A DNA stretch of 64,000 nt from Aurelia coerulea (lineage: Eukaryota; Cnidaria; Scyphozoa; Semaeostomeae; Ulmaridae), in contig CM076961.1 in assembly GCA_039566865.1 (NCBI GenBank), positions 2,735,501 through 2,799,500 on the forward strand. Direction: 5' to 3'. This document shows, in pieces, positions 15,601 through 27,600 of this stretch (the first letter of the stretch is position 1; each line of letters begins with the position of its first letter). Made by a program: the position numbers and the translations under genes. Below the pieces are notes generated by a model. It was not told the origin of the DNA. It saw nothing but the letters and a program-made list of their open reading frames with translations, and did no database searches.

Positions 15601-18600
15601 AGTTTCTTATATAAATAGAAACACCACCTCCGCTGCCTGTCCTGTCCAAGCGTTCTTGTTGGTAGCCAGGGAGACTGGTCAACTCTTTAGGGTAATTAGG
15701 ATCAAGCTTAGTTTCATTAAGTGCAAGAATATGAATACCTAGACTCCTAATTAGTAGTTGGACCTCGTCAAGGTGACTACGGAGACCATTAATACCATTG
15801 ATATCAACAACAACAACAACAACAGCGAAAGTTAGAGGGACTTATGTAATGAGTCTAGTCATTGGGCAAACGGCATGCACTGCAGCGCTGTTTGTGAATA
15901 TGGCCTAATTTCATGCTGCTTATGTCGCTCAACTTGGTAGCAAGGTGCTACAGCTCCTGACGCGACTGTATTTCTCTTTGCGTATGTTAAAGGACAAGTC
16001 TGGGGTTTCTACAATTAACGTCAAAAAGCAACCTTACCAACTGCCGAACACCAATTGTGAGTTCTTTCCAAGTTTTCAGATCTCTTTCTGTTGTAAATTG
16101 GTACAAAATTTGTCGCAAGTTAGGCCCAATGTCGTCACCATTTTGTAAGAGTACGCCATAAGGCTAGCCTCGGTTTGGAGGATCGATTGTGACGTCGGAA
16201 AGTACTTGAGACTTTTGCGGGAAAACAGCCTCGTTCAGGTCGAAGGCGAAGTGAGTGAAATGACGTCATTTCGCTCATTTCGCGGATTGAAATACGCAAT
16301 TTCGCAGAGAAATGTGAGAAGGTTGGAAAAAAGTACTACACACCATTCACGACATTGTAATCTTTCATTTTATCAACAATTATTCCAACCCCGGACTTGT
16401 CCTTTAAATGTTGGACTCGAAGTGAACCAAAATCCATCAAATCCATTAGAAATGAAAAACTATCGCACTCCATGCCGGTCTCCAAAGAGCCTTTAAAGTT
16501 TGCTAGGAGCGCCCAGAAAAGGCTGTTTTGCTGTGATGATTGGGACTATGTCGGGGGTGCCGTTTAGATGCAATACGTCTCGTGTATGTCGTGAATCTAA
16601 CCTAGGACATACTTGCCGGGCGTGCTAAAACGATTTCTCATACTGTAAGTCTCGCATCCAATACGAAAATCGAAGCTTTTGATCCTCTATAGCAGTGGTC
16701 TGGAACACAGCTACTACAGCTAACACAGCTACCCCGCATATAAGAACCTACAAAAATGAGAACCTAGAGGCTGTTTTTCCTAACTTATGCACCTTGTAAT
16801 TAAGAACCTGTTTCAGTTTGATGAAAAATATGTTCTTATAGCAGGGGTAGCAAAGTTGATTTTGGATTGTCATTGTTAAGTTCATTTTTGTCCCAGTGGG
16901 CTTTTAAAGTTTGAATCTCCTCCCTTGCAGTTTGAAAGCTTAGCATTGGTTATTAGATATATCATAACCCTGCTAAAACAAATAAGAGGGCTCAAAATCG
17001 TTGGCGAAGGTTCTAAAATGGCCTATGCAAGGCACTCTTCAAATAAGAACTGTGATATTTGTCTTAGTAACTTTAAAATAAGAACCTATTTCAGCCTAGC
17101 TCTCAAGAAAGTAGGTTCTTATATGCGGGGATTTACTGTACAACCAGAGTACAATCATTTGGGGAAACCCTGTAGATTTAGTTTTGTCTGTTGTAACAAG
17201 GGCATGCTTGCCTTCAGGTATTTATGCAATTTTTTGCAACAAAAATCTTTTTCCTGCTTTCCAGGTATTAAAGGTATTGCCAAAAAGTCGCATCTTAGCA
17301 TGTGCCCCATCGAACTATGCTGCGGATTTGATTTTACATCGATTGCTACATCCACACCCTATTCCAAAGAACGAATTCTTCCGCTTGAATGCGCAGAGCA
17401 GGTCAGTTAAAACGCTGCCTAAAGAATACAAAATAGAGGTAAGTTTAGTGAGTAAGGTTTATAAGGACTTAGGTCTTAGCACTGACCTTCTTCGGACATA
17501 CAATACGAGCTAATGGGATGGAGAAAGATATTATGTTAGGGAGGGTAGAGGGGACAAGAAGACGAGGCAGGCAAAGAACAAGATGGCTGGATGTGTTGAA
17601 AGAATTAACTGGGATGTCCTTGCATAAACTTAATGAAAAAGCAATGAACAGAACAGAATGGAGATTGTTTCTTCAGAGGGTCGCCAGAAGTCGCCAGCGA
17701 CTTGATGGTACCTAACACACACACACACACACACACAGGTCTTCAGTCTAAAGTACAACCAAAAACTATCTAGAGTTAAGCTGTTTTTGGTCATGGAACT
17801 ACGAATACTTTCCAAAATAATGCAAACTAGGTATCATTCGAAATGGGAATTTTAGGGAATTTTTGCCGTACAAATTTTCCAACCTCCTATGCATCATTCC
17901 AAGTGCAGGTCTTCGCAAACAGTAATATGAAGTTGCATTTTGCATAGAGTGACTGGTTTGACTGTCGCCTGTAACAGAATGCAATGTGGTTAGTATTTTG
18001 CTCCTGCACTTCTTTATAGAATATTGCAGAAATAGCCTCGACTAGAGGCTATTCTGGAGCATACTATTTCATAAGGAACGACTCTTGCCGCTTTCCGCTT
18101 GTAGATTCCTAACCTGAAGGCATCACCGTTTCATAAGATACCAAATTTGTTTTGCAATCTCGATAAGTGAAAAAACTTAACATAATTCCCAAGGGACTGA
18201 GCCTCCCCCCCCCCCCCCTCCCCTTAAGTCAACAAAGTTTCATAAGGCTTGAAAGATTCAAGTCCTGGTCTCTGTTTTAAATGACACCTAGCATGCAGTA
18301 TTTTGCAATTTAATGGTATTTCTATGGCCAAAAACTATTTTACTCTACACAGTTTTTTGGCTGGCTGTACCTTAACAGGACACCAAGTGTGTATCAGTGT
18401 AAAATTTTATCACAAGTGAGCACATTGACCTATCGTTTATGTTTTTTGAACTTATCTTAGTTGGCCGTGAGCCACCTTATCACCGGACGAAGAATTTGAA
18501 TTTTGTTTAGCAGTGGGCCAATGTTTACGCTTAAGTTGGCTTAAGGTGGTTCACCACTGCAGAAATTTGAATTCAAAGCCTTGAAAAAAGTCTCGAAAAT

Positions 18601-21600
18601 TAAAGTGAGTGACCCAAGCTATATGGCTCCGGGCTATTTCACTTTAAATTTAAGTCCTATTGATATGAACATTATCTATTTTACAAACAATTTTCAGTGT
18701 TGGTATGCATTTTCAACAGTGCGTACTTTTTGCATAGAGTCTATAGTTCGGCACACTCCTACAATTTTTTCGCTAAACCTGCAGGGATTCTGTAAGATTG
18801 TTGATGGAGAACGATTTGAGATCCCGAGCTGGGAAGAACTGGAGAATTATCGGGTTATCATCTGTACGATGACCACAGCTGGAAGGTAAGCTAACATTGT
18901 TTGAAGATTAATACCATAACACTTCTGTACAGTTCTTTATGGAGCTATATCTTTCAGGCGAGCAAAGACTTTGAATGAATTGTCTTTGGATGTCAAACAA
19001 GCACCTTGCTTCCCTTTTCAAAGTAGAATGAAAAGCAATTTGCCTTACTCTTTTTACTTTTCATTTGATATTGTAAACATGGGCGTAATCTTTAACCAAA
19101 TTCTTTTTAGTTGTATTGTAATATTGAAGAGTTTGACACGACCTCCTGCTGTAAGCAATCCTCTCGACTGACGGGGCGACCGTGCAAGGATAGTGAAAAT
19201 CAAATGAAAACTGATTTGAATGAAACATATGTCATCATTGTATGGAAGAAAGAGTAATTTTGATGGAGAAATTTATTTTCCTAAAATCGGTCACATTTTT
19301 CTCGAGTTACAGTTTTGCTTTGATAAAGTTTAACTAAGTCTCAGTTTCAATAACTAACAATCAGGCATCATCATCCTTCAAAGAAATAAATCTGTGACAG
19401 ATCGATATGATATGGGTCTCTTATACCGGTTGAACCAGAAAAAGTTCCCACTTTTTGAAAATTCATCGCATCAAGAGTACTGAATGGATTGAAATGAATC
19501 AATATTTGCTTGACAACCAAAAGATCGAAGTATTTTTGTGATTTTTCTCGCCTTCTTACGAGCAATGGAAAAATTGGTAATGCAAGTTTACCAAAACTTA
19601 GTGGTTGCAAAATGACTGAAAAAGGCCTCAAATACTTGATCAAATCATAACGGACTACTCGCTCAAAACATTAGAGAAAATGCAATTTCTCATCGGTGAG
19701 AGATATCATCTGTACATCTATTGCCATGGGATTGAAATTTTTCAGTATCTGTTTGATAATCTATGTCTTATAACTCTCGAGAGAGTTGAAAGGCCTGTGC
19801 GTATTGTTTTGTGTGGGGAGAGTCCTAACGATTTGATCAAGTGTTTTAGGCCCTTTTTCGATGATTTTGTAACTCTTTGGTGCACCTGGTATAGCCAAGA
19901 AGCTTGCCTCTGGAATCTGTAGTATCTTATTAACTGTTGTTGTACGTTTAGAATGGTATGCATGGGAGCACCAAGGGAACATTTCACCCATATCTTTATG
20001 GACGAATGTGGACAAGCAATGGAACCGGAGACTTACATTCCGCTTGCCGGATTATTTGATGCAAGAAACAAGGATGGAGGATTGGTTGTGATGGCAGGAG
20101 ATCCAAAACAACTTGGGCCAGTGGTAATGTCACCAGTCGCCAGACAAGTAAGACTATTTGTTTCATTGAAGCATGGGTTCCAAGTTTTTAAAAAGTTTGA
20201 CGTAAAATGCTATGACCTATTTTTTTGAAATAAATGGCTTCACAGAAACTTTAGCTATTTTGCTATAATCCTACTGTTGGACTTTTGATCCACTGTTGGA
20301 TCTTCAATGTTTTTTATATCATTCATATAAAAAGTTTACAATAAATTCTACAATCTACAATACTTATCTAATTACTATACAACACTACGGAAACGATACC
20401 AGGGGGAGCGAAAAACAATGACTACCCCATGGCCAAAAACATAAAGACATATAACGTTATCCTACATGCAACTAACTGTACACTACGAACGATTAGACAA
20501 CTGATGGATAAAGATGATATACTAGATTCTGTCTGATATTAGAAGTCGTGTCAAGGTTGGGAACAAGTTAAAAAGTACACGAGCGCGGCTCGTTTGAAAT
20601 TGAGATGCATAAGATGCATGACATCTAATATGAAACAGAATTTACAAGGAAAACAAAGAACATTCACGTAAAGGGACTCGTAATTTCTAAATTTGTTGAC
20701 GCAACATGAAATACTTTGCAAGAAAACCATGGTTTATGAATGTCTACAATATGGTATCAAGCATGGGTCTGTCACTATTCTGGTTTACGATTTAGACAGT
20801 TGATGACGTCACATCCTCAAATTAGTTGAAATATGAAATATGATGCAATTTCCACAAATAATTAAGATTTCTGAGAAGTACAACGGTAGGATCATAGATA
20901 AGTAGCTACAATAGCATTTTGTAATCGTATTTTACAAACTTTACTTGGTCTGACAGAACAAAGTCTTACGAACAAGAATACCATGAGAACAGTTGTACAC
21001 AACGCCAAACTTTCTCTGTGTCCCTAAAAAACGCAACAGATTTGAAAAGTCATATTGCAAACTGTTTCATACTCATTACCAAAAAATTATTTTTATTCAA
21101 ATCTGCAATGATTAGATTGAATTTCGATATATTTTCCAGCATTTTTGGTGACTTGGTTACAAGGTTAAAAACCAGCAAACTTCAAAATTGCCCCTAGGTC
21201 AAAACTAGTCTGTTGCATTTTCTGGGACACCCGGTATGTACTATTTTGTTGCTTTTGCCAACTATGAAGTTTTCAAATCGGCGTTTTTCATTTGAAAAAC
21301 ACAAGTGCTGTTCTGCCTAGGCCCTTATTGAATTGAGGCAGAAAGGTCATTTTGAAATAATAGTGTTTGATTGTGAGTCGTAGTTAGGAGCGCCCGGCTG
21401 CCTTTCGATAATGTTAACTACCGCCATATAACCGGTCTAAGCGCTACTGTATAAAAAAAACCAATCAACCCAAAGGAAGATGCAATAGCCAAATGCAACC
21501 ACGTTTTAATGATTTGAGTAATATACTGTGGAATGTGTACTCTACTATATTGTGAATTGTGAAAGTTTTACCTTGATTTCTCATAGGAAGACGATTGTTT

Positions 21601-24600
21601 TCCGCGGAAAAAGAAAGAAGAGAGAAAATCTAACGAAGAGTTTCGTGAGGTGAGAAGGCAAATCTCTTTGTAATGTCAGAGCGCTGGATCTTTTGTTTTA
21701 CAAATTTCACCCTTGCTGCTGACTGTGGAAAAATGATGTTATGTTGATCACAGTGGAAAATCATATGTGAAACTGTTTGAAAAAAGATCCCTGTAGTTCA
21801 AAATTTATTCTCGTTATAAGATCAAAATGCGAGCACGGGGATTATAAAATTTATAACCAGACTAAAATGTGGGTGCTGCATCTAAATCTAACGCCAGAAA
21901 TTTCATATGAAGCAATGTGAAGAAAGTTGTAGAGCTCCAAAACGAGGCCGCTTAGTTGAATATTTCGTGATTTACCATCATTTAGCGTGCAGAGATACTG
22001 CTACTATATGCCATTTTCAAATCTGAATAAAGAAATTTTAGGAAAGTCCTGTAATACAAAATAATCTTTTGTAATCTGAAAGGCAGCTCAAAAGGAGCAT
22101 TTAAAGAGCATTCTTCAACTGGAACCCCCTCGACGTGAAACATGAGAAATGAAGCTGAAATTGCAGTTTTTAGCGCCAGGCACTGGGATATCAGATGTAG
22201 AAATAAGAAAGCCCAATCGAATATGCGTCCCCTTATCATACTCAAGTGGTGGGGCCATAGGAATGGGGGGCTAGGGGCCCCCCAACGTTACAAACATTTT
22301 AAAAGTAGGCCATAATTGGCCATATAGTTTGGGGCAAAACTTTTTGTAACCAATGAATTTTTATCGGGGAGCTCCCCCAAATTTTATCTCCCCATACGCT
22401 TATGGGTGGGACTCTACCTGGAATCAAACTCTGTCCGCCTGACTGTTCTGGCTGCAAAATCAGAGGATTACATCACTGCGCCATAAGACCTTTATAAAAA
22501 TCATCAGTGCTGTGGTCAATGAACTAAGTTTGTAAATGTACCCCCATGAGTTGATAGAATAGAGAATGTGCATTCTACCGATTTCAAGATATATAGTGTA
22601 AACTTCCGTCAACACTTCTTATATGGAACAACTAATGTTTGCTCTCTGGTTTAGCAAGAAAAAGGCCATAAAATGACTTTCATCTGCTGGCTGCTTGCCC
22701 TTAAACGCATTGTGGTTTTGGAACACTTTTAGTCAACTTAATTTTTTTCTGATACGACGAAAAAATGCTCATATCATAACTGTCAGGCATGAAGGCTCCA
22801 TCGGCTGCTTTTGATAAGTTTTGAAACTTCTGGGCTGTCCTCGGAAAATTGCTCATGATTTGAAACAAAAAGTCAAATTTCGACGGGGCAGAGTTGCTGA
22901 TATTTTTGAACATTTCAAGTATACAGCAAACTTATTGCTGTTGCGAAGTAATTTGAAGCAACGGCCTCCTAGAGGGGACGTTTTTGACTAAATTGTTTTT
23001 ATCATTTATTTCCAGCACGGCTTAGAGACATCTCTGCTGGAACGTCTTATGAACCGCAGCAATGTTTATCAGCGAATGCCATCTGTGCTGAAAAGTGACA
23101 CGAAAAAGGGGAGTAAACTGCATACTTCTGTTCCTGGTGATATTTTGTCACCAAACAGTTGGAGTGCGTTAGCCGATGAGGATGCCGAGAGTGAGGACTC
23201 AGACACAGTCTCGCAAGTGAATTCAGATCAGCCATGCCCAGCAAAAAGACAGGGTCCATACAACGCTAATTACATCACGAAGCTGCTAAGGAATTATCGC
23301 TCCCATCAATCTATCATTGAGGTAAGTGTCTTTTCATTCATTTTGACATTACATTGCTCTGATTGGGCATGTTGTAAAAACCGGACCCTAAGACCCTAGG
23401 ACCCCTGAGACCCCTAGGACCTTTAAATACTAAAATGAAAAGCACCCTTAACACCACAGTGCCATCATCACAGACAAACAAAAAACCAATGTCATCAAGC
23501 TGTCAAGCGAGAGGGTTGCCTATCGTATGCGCTTCCCCTCTTCCATCCTACAAACTTTCACTCGTTCAAACCAACGCCAGGACGTCATTAATAATGCAGA
23601 AAGTTTTTGAAATAGCACGATAGGAGATACTCATAATAGTACTTCTATATGGTATAAGCTCTCTGAATGATTCCTGACATTGGTTTGAAAGAGTGGAAGT
23701 TCATGGGATGGAAGAGGGGAAGTTAACGATACACAACTTCCTGATCATGACCCTCTGGTGTTAATGGTCCTTTTCATTGTTAGTACTTGAAGGTCCTAGC
23801 AGTATCAGGGGTCCTAGGGTCTTAGGGTCCGGTTTTTACAACATGCCCTCTGCTTGATGCAACAAGAGAAAATTTAGCGTTAATGAATGGTTATTTTTAG
23901 AACGTTCTTCAATAGTTAAAGACAAATGAAGGATATATTTGTCCAATGGTTTTGATAATCTCTCGAGATCATCGAATACAATGGAATACAATGGACTATA
24001 TTTAGATTGCCCAGGCCCCTAACTTGAGTTGCCTAATGAGGCCGTCATTTGTCTTTAAATGTGATATCAATACCTTCAGTGGCATGGCCACATGTGGGGA
24101 TGTGGTAGAGGGGGGGGGGGAGTTTTGAGACATCCTGTGTCATATCGGGATGATATTCTTAAGTACTTATAGAAACTTAAGACAACTTTTTGCTGTCTTA
24201 TTTTTACGTGATACCTTTATTCCACTCTTCGTGTGAGAGAATGCCTCCATTCGTGAATATTATAAGAACCTGCATGATAGAAACTACTTTTTTCAAAGCA
24301 GCCTGTTTCGTTTTCCATTAATACGTATAGAATGTATGAGCATGATGGGCGATATGAAGAAGCTCAGTTAGGCCCAATAACGCAATCATTGGTTGTGTCT
24401 GTAAAATAAAGGAATCATACCAGATTATTTTTCGTCTTTTCTTTATTGATTCTTCTCTTTGTTTTGCTTTGCTTTCCAAACAACATAAATCACTCGTTTT
24501 CACAAGTCAAGACTCGACCAATCTAACCGTTGACTAACACTGCCAGCCATTTTTTCTATTTCGAAAGTGCTAGTCAACGGTTGGATTGCTCTAATCTCTT

Positions 24601-27600
24601 GTGTGATTCTTTCATTTTACAAATATACAACCGATCTTTCCGTTATTTGGCCTAACTGAACCTCTTCATATCACCCATAACAAGAGGGTACCAAAATCTG
24701 CCTGAGGTTTCTTAAAAGTGGTTTTTGTTGTGCGCATTCTTACTGTAAATACATCGTATTTCTTTCAACAGATACCGAATGAACTTTTTTACGAGAAAGA
24801 ACTCGTTCCATGTGCTGATCCCTTCAAGATCAATTCTCTTTGCCAATGGAAGCATCTTCCTACCCGTGGATTTCCGATCATATTTCATGGTGTTGAGGGT
24901 CAGGATCTGCGAGAGGGCAACAGCCCTTCGTTCTTCAACGCTGAAGAAGCTGCTGAAGTTGTCAAATATGTTAGAATCCTTCTTGACGAGAAAGGACTTG
25001 GTGTGAGCCCTGATCAGATTGGGGTTATATCTCCCTATCGGAAACAGGTTAGTACAGAGCATTTATTCCTGACTGACGTTTCAAAAACGGGGCAATACAA
25101 GAATCCCGTCAATCCCATTGGTTAATCGCACATTTCCCGCGGTTTTCCCGTTGCCTTGTATAATACGATACAAGGACACGTTTTAGTCACCACAGCAACT
25201 GATTTAAGCCTGTGAAATTTACAATAAACTTGAGCGACAGAACAGTAACAAAATACTCTCGACTAAATGATGTTAGTCAAAATTAGAAGCTATCAGGAAT
25301 AAAACTCATACTAACCGGTTTTGTTGTTGTACAGGAAAATATAAAGTCCTCGGTCTTATTGCACAGACCTCGCAAGCTCGGTCTGTACTTTCAAGACCTC
25401 GGGCTTTATATTTTCCTGAACAACACAAAACTGGTTAGTATGCGCATAAGGTTCAATATCTTTCACAGTGAGCACAATTTGGGGGTCATAAGGAAACAGG
25501 AGTTCAAAACATGTAACTAGAAATCCTAAATAGTCACAAAACGATTAGAAAATATCTTTCTTGCATAAAATTAAAATGAAGATTTGATTTTCCATCGAAG
25601 TCCTTTTTAAGCGGTTTAACCAAGGGTGCTAGGGCACGGATATTTTAATTACGTATTTATTTACCTTGTTTTGATCTTCGTCTTTTTTTCTTGTCTTGTT
25701 TTCTTCTCTGTTCTGTTTCCGCTTGAACTGATGCAAATGCCTCGTGTTATTTGAATATATCTTCCTTGTATTCCTGTGTCTTAGCGCGCCTTCGCAGAAG
25801 GAAGGTTTCAAACCGCAATGCCATATTAAATACTTTTAAAACCTTCCTTCCTTCTGCGAAACCTTCCTTCTGCGAAGGCGCGCTAAGACACAGGAATACA
25901 AGGAAGATATATTCAAATAACAAGAGACATTTACATCAGTTCAAGAGGAAACAGAACAGAGAAGAAAACAAGACAAGAAAACAAGACGAAGATCAAAACA
26001 AGGTAAATAAATACGTAACTAAAATATCCGTGTCCTAGCACCCTTGGTTAAACCTGTATTTTTAGGAAATATTTTATTTGATGAATTTCAGACACAGAAG
26101 ATACGAAAGTTGTTGGAAAAAGATCTCAAACGGCCAAGGATGAGCGAACTTAAAGTTGGGGCAGTTGAGGAGTTCCAAGGAGACGAGAGACGAATAATCA
26201 TTCTTTCAACAAATCGATGCACTGTGGAATATTTAAAAAAAGATGCCAAACATCATCTTGGTTTTCTATGCAACCCGAAGGTAAGACACGAGGGCAGATT
26301 TTGTAAGAATACCGTTTGAATCAGAAAACTGTGTACACCAAAAGCGAACATTTCGGACGTTAAAGAGGCTCCGTCGTCAAAATGTAAACAAAACGATGAT
26401 TTTTGCAGTTTTTTGAAAGGTGATATCACATAGGATTTTCATATTTTTTTCAAAATAAAAGTTGCTGTCTGGACATAGATCATTGTACTTCACTAAGGAA
26501 CAAACCAAACATTCATATCTTCTACGATGGCTCGGATATAAGTGGATTTTTAACGGTCACTTTTTGATGGCCTGGGTGAAGCCACCACAAAATCTGCAGA
26601 AAACAATGGATGAACAATGGATAATTGGTGACACGTGCGAGTTTACGGATTTTTTTATTGTTTGGTGACGGAGCCCCTTAAAAATTTTCAGACATTCCGT
26701 ACGTCCGAAAATTTCAATTTCCAAAATTTGTTGTTATGCGAAATGTTTAAGGTCCGAAAGTTTCTTTGCAGCATAGAATGTTTGAAAGCGTAACGCTTTG
26801 CATTGAAAAGGAATATGGTGGAAGCACGATCCATAAATGTATGGCATAAAAGTAGAAGATGAGCAAAAATAAACTGAACATACAAATGTTTGTCCCAAAT
26901 TTAGCAATTTTTCTTTCTTCTAGCGATTTAACGTGGCAATAACTCGTGCCCAGGCCCTACTTATCATTGTTGGAAACCCATTCGTTCTCAGTCGGGATAA
27001 ACCAGATGAAAAAGAGAGAAAGGGAAACAGCGCAGCTGCTTTCAGTCAGGGTCAAAGCCATAAAGGACCTTGGAACGAGTAAGTGCGTTTGATTTTTCAT
27101 GGTATGTTTCATCGCTGAGAGAGTTCAATTTACCATATACTCTGGTCAAAGAAGCAAATGTTTACTAGATAGTTGCTTTAAAGAAAATGTTCTGCTTCTG
27201 ATAAGCAGAAAGTGTTTTTGAACTGTTTCGAAAACATTATCAAACAAATATTGCTCAAACGTGAAAACATTGCTTAACTAGCAAGACTCGAATGTTTGGT
27301 AAAGCAGGCCTTTAAAGAGGCTTTGTCACCCAGGATCCTCTGCGAGCATGCTGCAATTTCAGACTATCTGAAAATCAGGTCAAATTTGTCTATTAGTTCA
27401 GTTCGACTCCCTGATCGACTCCCTGGAAGATCAGGTTTAATTGTCTATAATGTTTATATTTTTAGTTTGAGACTTGTAATTTTATATTTGTTATTTATTA
27501 CTGAAGGGATATCGTTAGAAATGAATTATATAAATATATATAACATCATAAGGGGTTCGTTCAAAACTCAGGGAACACCCTTTTGCAAAAGTAGGTTGAG

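Larger units (their letters stand above)
12785..15826 (-). mobile_element. CR1/L2-like non-LTR retrotransposon, 5' truncated, frameshifted
   Basis: Minus strand, reading from 15826: apurinic-type endonuclease ([39 protein letters not shown]), then reverse transcriptase ([58 protein letters not shown]) and the C-terminal [17 protein letters not shown] region. Frame changes occur near 14160 and near 13520. The 3' end at about 12785 has tandem atatttg/atatctg units, typical of CR1/L2 tails. The 5' end stops in a caacaacaac run at about 15826. Confidence 0.88.
12711..15857. mobile_element. hAT-like MITE split by a LINE insertion
   Basis: Outer ends gtagactcattccaaataag (12711) and gacttatgtaatgagtcta (ending 15857) are inverted repeats. 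Flanks gccattgg (12703-12710) and gtcattgg (15858-15865) form an 8-bp duplication with one mismatch. The interior is a CR1/L2-like LINE on the minus strand. Confidence 0.7.
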
